This document shows positions 6,081 through 10,655 of a stretch of DNA of 10,655 nt, piece after piece. A program made the position numbers and the translations under genes. Under the pieces are notes generated by a model. It had not been told where the DNA came from, did not search any database, and saw nothing but the letters and a program-made list of their open reading frames with translations. Source of the stretch: Bacteroidota bacterium (lineage in GTDB: Bacteria > Bacteroidota > Bacteroidia > Bacteroidales > Prolixibacteraceae); the NCBI GenBank assembly GCA_023393265.1, contig JAEWME010000274.1:1-10655 (forward strand). The letters are read 5' to 3'. Position 1 is the first letter of the stretch, and each line of letters begins with the position of its first letter.

Positions 6081-8543
6081 CTAATATTCGCTTGCCAGCG
6101 AAACCCATTTCCCGGCCGAAGTAACCCACACTTCTTTGTAACAAGAGGTGTTGGTTTGCGGCCAGTAAGGTACATCTTCGTTACCCAGCGACCGAATGCC
6201 GACGGGCATCTCACCCACCGATTCTCCTGACGAGAAGTTATCCATCTGCGGATAATTCCAGCCTTCGCCAGAAATCAGCGACTGGCCAAACGGGTTTTTG
6301 CCCACCACCCAATACAACTGTTCGCGGCCAATGCGAATCAGTTCGTCGTCCTTCAGGAATTTACCACAGATAACTGCCGCTTTTCCCATCGAAAGGTGAA
6401 CTGCAGAGTTTCCGTTGAAAATGCTGAACCAAACCGGAAAGCGTTTCAGGTAATGGGTCTCGTCGAGTTTCACGCCATTTTTTAGCTGCTCGGTGTAGCT
6501 CTCTTTGGCATTGGACGGCATAAAAAGGTGCAGGTGATTAAAACTGTCGTCGTCCTGATTTTCATCAACGCCATAAACGCCGCTCGCCAACATGCCGTAA
6601 GGAGCCGTGAAAGGCATCAGGCTTTTCAGGTAGCCGCCGTATAGTTCTATCGACTTTTTCCACTTTGCAAAGTCGGCATGACTAGGCTGTGTCCGGCAAA
6701 GCAGTTCGAGTGCCTGCATGTACACCTGTTCCCGCGACTGATGGTTGTAATGCACAATCACCTTTTTCGACTGGTCGCGGTAGAAAAAACCGCTGATTTT
6801 AGTATCGGTTCCTACCGGATCGACGCGTTGGCAACCAAGGGTATAGTTTATAAAATCGCGCGCTTTTTCGGCATAATACGTTTCGCCCGTGAGTTTATAC
6901 AACATGCTTGCAGCCCACGACGCAGTTGCCATGTACTGGCTCCGCGAGGTATTGTAGCTGTGCTCGTACATAAACTGAAACTCGTCCATTCCTTTGGCGT
7001 CATACTTTTCGATGGCGAAACCAAAATCTTCTTTCGCCACTTTTCGCAGGTGCTCCTGAAGGGCGGGATCGTTGTCAAGTGTCAGCGCCGCATAAGCTTC
7101 ATAAACAGAATACAGGAAATTGTCGAACGAATTGTTTTGCACGCGCACCGAAGTGATGTCGTCATACGAACCTACAATTCCGTCCTGCCAGATGAGCAAA
7201 CCCATGCTGCTACCGTGGTAACCATCGCCATATCGGTTCTTCAGGATGAAATCGAGGCCCCATTCGCCTTCTTCTCTCAATCGCGCCGCCAGCGCCGGAT
7301 TTTTATCCTTCAGTAAACTGTATGCTTCCAGAAAATTGTAGGTCACATCGCCCGTTTGAAGCGTTTGCTGCGACAAGTCGCCCGCATCGTGCCAGCCACC
7401 CGAATAAGCAATTCGCTGGCCGTTGTGCTCCGAAAAAAGATCGACGTGACAATCACCGTGTTTTCCGGGAACTGCATACCCGCAACGCTGGCAAAACACA
7501 AAATTTAGGATCCGCCAGAGCGAATTTTCCCATACATTTTCGCCGATACGAAATGGCTGCGACGAAATATCACCAACCTTAATCCGGTAATTTCCCGGCT
7601 TGTTAAAATCGGAGAAATCGAGCACCGAATAGGTACCGGTTGTAGTTGTTTGTTGATTTACCTTTCCTGAATAAACCGATTGTCCCGAAGCAGCATCCAC
7701 CAGGCTGAAACCGTTTTTCTGACCTGTTTCACCCAGGTTGACAATGGCAGTTTTCGGGCCGTTTAGCTGATAACCTGAAGTGGAATACACCAGTTTATTT
7801 TCACCGGGCTGCCATCCGCTCACCTGCTCCGGATTTTCGATTTGTTGCAGTTCTATTTGGTCGATGTAATAAATAACCGAATCGCCGGTGGTTTGGTCTT
7901 TTCCTTTCAGGCTGACACTGAACCCAATTTGAGCAATATTATCGCGCTGATATTCATCCAGATCGAGAAAGCAGCTATTCCATTTCCGGTTTTCGAGGTG
8001 CACCAGGTGGTCGCCGTCCTGCCGGTTAAAACCCGCTTTGGTTGCCTGCGCCCGATTGTTGATGTAAAAATCGACATTGATGACACGGGCACCGTCGCAA
8101 TCAGGATAAATCTGAAAAACAATGCGGTTATACTTTTCCCAGTTCTGGCCGCCCACAGTTAGCGTGGCAGCGCAATTTCCATAAGTGGCATAGTCGGGAT
8201 CGGATGGAGAACCTTTCGCCCGCTTCCCGGTGAAAGTCGGGAATTCCATCCGCAGGCTCCCTTTTCCCGAAATGGTTTGGGTTAGCGATTTAGAGATTTT
8301 GCCCAATCCTGAATGTTTCCAGTTGGCCATTTCGGTTGCCGCAATGAGCGGCTGTGCAGCCAGCACTTTTTTCTGCAGGCTCATCATTTCGAACGAACGG
8401 GCCGGATCGGGCGTTAACGGGCTGTGAATGTTTCCGGTGCGGATTATTTCCTTATCCATCTCTGGATCAGTACTCAGCGGCGTTTGAGCCTGCGCCGCCG
8501 CAACTAAACCAGCCATTGCAAAAATGAAAAGCAGCTTTTTCAT
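6081..8543 (-). CDS. Secreted glycoside hydrolase family 9 protein with CelD-type N-terminal domain
   Basis: I chose the ATG at 8543 (820 residues), because the protein then starts with a clean signal peptide, MKKLLFIFAMAGLVAAAQA. An in-frame ATG at 8564 would add 7 residues and overlap the previous gene. After a jelly-roll-like domain (about 65-235, possibly sugar-binding) comes an immunoglobulin-like CelD_N domain (about 250-333, ending FRIG). The (alpha/alpha)6 GH9 catalytic domain runs from about 340 to the end. GGWHDAGD (382-389) supplies the catalytic aspartates D386 and D389. E804 in CYKEVWV fits the general acid at the C-terminus. C354, C365, H366 and H385 are placed like the zinc ligands of Clostridium CelD. 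The family is mostly endoglucanases acting by inversion, but it includes exo-beta-glucosaminidases, which would suit this GH18/GH20 setting. The true substrate is unresolved. Confidence 0.9.
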   Translation of the reverse strand: MKKLLFIFAMAGLVAAAQAQTPLSTDPEMDKEIIRTGNIHSPLTPDPARSFEMMSLQKKVLAAQPLIAATEMANWKHSGLGKISKSLTQTISGKGSLRMEFPTFTGKRAKGSPSDPDYATYGNCAATLTVGGQNWEKYNRIVFQIYPDCDGARVINVDFYINNRAQATKAGFNRQDGDHLVHLENRKWNSCFLDLDEYQRDNIAQIGFSVSLKGKDQTTGDSVIYYIDQIELQQIENPEQVSGWQPGENKLVYSTSGYQLNGPKTAIVNLGETGQKNGFSLVDAASGQSVYSGKVNQQTTTTGTYSVLDFSDFNKPGNYRIKVGDISSQPFRIGENVWENSLWRILNFVFCQRCGYAVPGKHGDCHVDLFSEHNGQRIAYSGGWHDAGDLSQQTLQTGDVTYNFLEAYSLLKDKNPALAARLREEGEWGLDFILKNRYGDGYHGSSMGLLIWQDGIVGSYDDITSVRVQNNSFDNFLYSVYEAYAALTLDNDPALQEHLRKVAKEDFGFAIEKYDAKGMDEFQFMYEHSYNTSRSQYMATASWAASMLYKLTGETYYAEKARDFINYTLGCQRVDPVGTDTKISGFFYRDQSKKVIVHYNHQSREQVYMQALELLCRTQPSHADFAKWKKSIELYGGYLKSLMPFTAPYGMLASGVYGVDENQDDDSFNHLHLFMPSNAKESYTEQLKNGVKLDETHYLKRFPVWFSIFNGNSAVHLSMGKAAVICGKFLKDDELIRIGREQLYWVVGKNPFGQSLISGEGWNYPQMDNFSSGESVGEMPVGIRSLGNEDVPYWPQTNTSCYKEVWVTSAGKWVSLASEY

Positions 8544-8553
8544 CTCCTGAAAA

Positions 8554-9498
8554 TTATTTGGCATTGAACGGTGCTTTATAATCTTTTCTCAGGGTGATAA
8601 TCCCTTCCGAAGGAAAATCTTTGGGAACCTCCTGGGTCACTTTCCCGGTGGCAGCCCACTCTGCTCCGCGCAGCAAGGTTACCTGAAATCCGGTGCATTG
8701 CATCGAATAGCACAGAGGCGGATCGTTACCCACATGTCCCATCACGCTTACAAATACACGTCCCTGCCCGTATCTGACGGTCCACAAGATGGGTTCATCG
8801 CGGCCGCTTCCATCCAGTTTCGGATCGTCGTAGGTGGTGGCCAATACTTCAACATTTTGCGCCGGTCCGCGGGTTTTGCCGTACAACTCATCCTTGAAAT
8901 GTTCCCAAACGACGGGAAACCCTTTCAGAATAGGATGTTCGGTTGCGCGGTTGGTTACCGTGAACGGACGCTGCAGAGCGTGATGCCCGGCTTCTCCCGG
9001 AGCGTAGTCGTATACGGTCCGCCCGTTCTTCCAATAAACATACGGCCCATCTTTTTCATTACGACCATTCCAGGCGCCCATCCCAATCATTTTATTGTAT
9101 TCGGCCCAATCGTCCATTGGTACGATTGATGAGTGAACAACCACTACGCCACCGCCATTGGCCACATACTGTTCGAAGCTTTTCCTTGTTTTTTCGGCCC
9201 AGGTATTTCCGCCATAGTTGATGATCACCAAATCGTATTGCGAAAAATCGGGATTGTACTGGTTCATGTCACCGTCCCAATCAGGAGTTACTTTGATGTC
9301 AACCGTAAAAAGGCCGCTGTTTTCGAGTATCTGTTTGATGGCATCGCTCCCGCCCTGCCACCAGTGTGCCCCGTCCTGCCCGGTTACAATCATTGCTTTT
9401 ATCTTGGCCTTTTCCTGCGTTTTGGCAACACCCGTCAGCGCGAGGAAAACACACAAAAGCAGCAAAACCGGTTTCTTTAAATATTGTTTCATGTGCAT
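8554..9498 (-). CDS. Secreted ThuA-like domain protein (first of three in the cluster)
   Basis: This 314-residue protein has a signal peptide (hydrophobic 10-22, likely cut after GVAKT near 25-27) and a ThuA-like domain. IKAMIVTGQDGAHWWQGG (33-50) is the first strand with the usual H-W signature. NGGGVVVVHSSI (114-125) is the elbow region with histidine and no cysteine. EHPILKGFP (187-195), DELYG (203-207), and VSVMGHVG (250-257) follow, then FQVTLLRGAEWAATGKVT near the end. It differs clearly from the other two ThuA-like proteins in length and blocks, so it belongs to another subgroup. Its ATG shares a base with the stop codon of the GH18 gene (TAATG), implying translational coupling. A second ATG two codons later (9492) is an alternative start. 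Its stop lies 10 bases before the preferred GH9 start. Reaction unknown. Confidence 0.88.
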   Translation of the reverse strand: MHMKQYLKKPVLLLLCVFLALTGVAKTQEKAKIKAMIVTGQDGAHWWQGGSDAIKQILENSGLFTVDIKVTPDWDGDMNQYNPDFSQYDLVIINYGGNTWAEKTRKSFEQYVANGGGVVVVHSSIVPMDDWAEYNKMIGMGAWNGRNEKDGPYVYWKNGRTVYDYAPGEAGHHALQRPFTVTNRATEHPILKGFPVVWEHFKDELYGKTRGPAQNVEVLATTYDDPKLDGSGRDEPILWTVRYGQGRVFVSVMGHVGNDPPLCYSMQCTGFQVTLLRGAEWAATGKVTQEVPKDFPSEGIITLRKDYKAPFNAK

Positions 9499-10655
9499 TA
9501 TTTGCTAAGTATGTTATAAACCGTTTTCAGCATCGCTTCTTCCACATCGTCGTCGTCATACGACCAGTACATGCCACCGGCCAGGTTGCGGTCGAGAATA
9601 TACTGGCATTTGATGCCGAGCGACTTCAGATTTTCGTAGGTATAAATCATTTCGCCTTTGGCATTGGCCAGATAAGGCACCAGCGCCACTTCGTCCCATT
9701 TCACCTGAAATTTGGTTTGCCTGTCGAGACTTTTGTAGTCAACAGCACCAATGGCTTTGCGGTCGCCTTTTCCGTAGAAAGGCATGCCCATTAACAGCTT
9801 GTTGGCCGGAACACCAGCTTTAAGATGTGCATCGACTGATTCTTCGCAGGTTATTCCGCCAGCCATTTCGGAGCGGTAGAGCGGTGCGTGATGATGTGGC
9901 GGCATCGCCATATCGTAGGCCATGATGTTCACGAAATCGATGTAAGGATCTATTTCCCTGAAGTTGATATACTCTGCAGTGGCTACAGAAGCCAGTGTCA
10001 GCAGTTTTTTCTGTCCGATGGCTTCGCGAATGTCGTGCATCAGGAGGGTAAAGTTTTTGGTATCATCCGGAGAAGAGGAGATTTTAGCAGCATTGCTCGT
10101 CGGGTATTCCCAGTCGATGTCGATTCCATCAAGCCTGAAAGCTTCGACCACACGCTGACAATCGGCAGCAAACTGTTTCCGGTTGTTTTCGTCGGCGGCC
10201 ATTTCGCTAAAACGACCGCTGCCCCAACCGCCAACAGACAAAAGAACTTTCAGCGAAGGGAAATTTTTCTTCAGATCAACAACCGACCGCAGGCGATCCT
10301 CATTGTCGATGCGGATACCGTTGAAAGTCTCGTTGACGTGCCCAAATGCATAGTTGATGTGCGTCACATACGCCGGATTGGGCATCACATCGGTCCAGGA
10401 TGTCAGGTAGGCTACCACTACTTTTTTGCCGAACTCCACTTTGTCGTAGTTCCAAACCACGTTTAAATGATTTCCCTCTTTGTCGACGGTGAATTTTCCA
10501 TCCTTGAAATATTTTCGGTATAACTCGAATTTGCCATTGTTGTCGCGGTCTTCAAGCACCAAGTCCCTATCCGTAGAAATTGTTACATCAGACACATATT
10601 TGACCTCCTTCGAATAGTTATCGATGATGACATAGTAGTTTTTAAACAGATCGAA
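9498..10655 (-). CDS. GH18 chitinase-like glycoside hydrolase (5' end outside window)
   Basis: The frame is open to the right edge, so the 385 visible residues are a C-terminal part. The GTG at 10595 lies mid-frame and is not needed as a start. A GH18 barrel begins about visible residue 78 (VVVAYLTSW). LLSVGGWGSGRFS (138-150) is the SxGG block, and LDGIDIDWEYP (175-185) is the DxxDxDxE active site, with E183 as general acid. MAYDMA and GGMYWSYDDDD close the barrel. The family cleaves beta-1,4-linked GlcNAc by substrate-assisted catalysis. The barrel is compact, without an evident large insertion domain. About 75 residues precede it, including DRDNNGKFELYRKYF, a calcium-loop-like stretch, so an extra domain lies upstream. 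The stop codon overlaps the next gene. Chitinase, endo-beta-N-acetylglucosaminidase and peptidoglycan-directed roles cannot be told apart here. Confidence 0.92.
   Translation of the reverse strand, partial: FDLFKNYYVIIDNYSKEVKYVSDVTISTDRDLVLEDRDNNGKFELYRKYFKDGKFTVDKEGNHLNVVWNYDKVEFGKKVVVAYLTSWTDVMPNPAYVTHINYAFGHVNETFNGIRIDNEDRLRSVVDLKKNFPSLKVLLSVGGWGSGRFSEMAADENNRKQFAADCQRVVEAFRLDGIDIDWEYPTSNAAKISSSPDDTKNFTLLMHDIREAIGQKKLLTLASVATAEYINFREIDPYIDFVNIMAYDMAMPPHHHAPLYRSEMAGGITCEESVDAHLKAGVPANKLLMGMPFYGKGDRKAIGAVDYKSLDRQTKFQVKWDEVALVPYLANAKGEMIYTYENLKSLGIKCQYILDRNLAGGMYWSYDDDDVEEAMLKTVYNILSK

Noticed and set aside
6678..7316. Long plus-strand open frame (212 codons) opposite the GH9 gene
   Set aside because: It lies wholly inside the GH9 coding region on the other strand, has no recognisable domain, and the GH9 frame is clearly real. 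It is an antisense shadow.
8544..8564. Upstream ATG at 8564 as the GH9 start
   Set aside because: It would add MPNNFQE before a textbook signal peptide and overlap the ThuA stop by 11 bases. The ATG at 8543 gives a normal signal peptide start.
4276..9498. Calling the ThuA-like genes trehalose utilisation genes
   Set aside because: Only the fold is supported. There is no trehalose transporter, ThuB-like oxidoreductase or trehalase here, and all three proteins carry export signals.
9888..10466. Plus-strand open frame (192 codons) opposite the GH18 gene
   Set aside because: The GH18 active-site motifs prove the minus-strand frame. The plus frame has no family features.

Overview
The window most likely comes from a free-living or gut member of the Bacteroidota (Bacteroidetes). 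I infer this from the mix of families (DUF5009/HGSNAT-type membrane acetyltransferase, stand-alone GH20 domain, several secreted ThuA-like proteins, CelD-type GH9), the A-rich leaders without clear Shine-Dalgarno sites, and the hutI/ftcD style of histidine degradation. Base composition is moderate (roughly 45-50 % GC by eye). I cannot name the genus. All supported genes lie on the minus strand, so transcription runs from the right edge to the left edge.

Right and centre (10655 down to about 1812) is a carbohydrate-use cluster. In transcription order it holds a GH18 chitinase-like hydrolase (5' end outside the window), a secreted ThuA-like protein, a secreted GH9 glycosidase, a 184-base gap with hairpins, two more secreted ThuA-like proteins, a polytopic membrane acetyltransferase of the HGSNAT/DUF5009 type, and a secreted GH20 beta-N-acetylhexosaminidase-like enzyme. 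A strong intrinsic terminator follows at 1812-1853. Genes are overlapping or closely spaced except at 5897-6080, so this is probably one operon or two stacked ones. GH18, GH20 and a glucosamine-type N-acetyltransferase together point to a beta-linked amino sugar polymer or glycoconjugate (chitin, partly deacetylated chitin/chitosan, peptidoglycan or host glycan). The GH9 enzyme and three ThuA-like proteins do not fit the textbook chitin pathway and are the most interesting part.

Left (1463 down to 1) is the start of a histidine-degradation operon: hutI (imidazolonepropionase), then the first 38 codons of a glutamate formimidoyltransferase. A 98-base spacer of degenerate short repeats separates them. 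A 348-base gene-free stretch (1464-1811) lies between the sugar-cluster terminator and hutI and should hold the hut promoter, though I could not find a convincing consensus match.

No RNA genes, CRISPR arrays, insertion sequences, phage genes or plus-strand genes were found.
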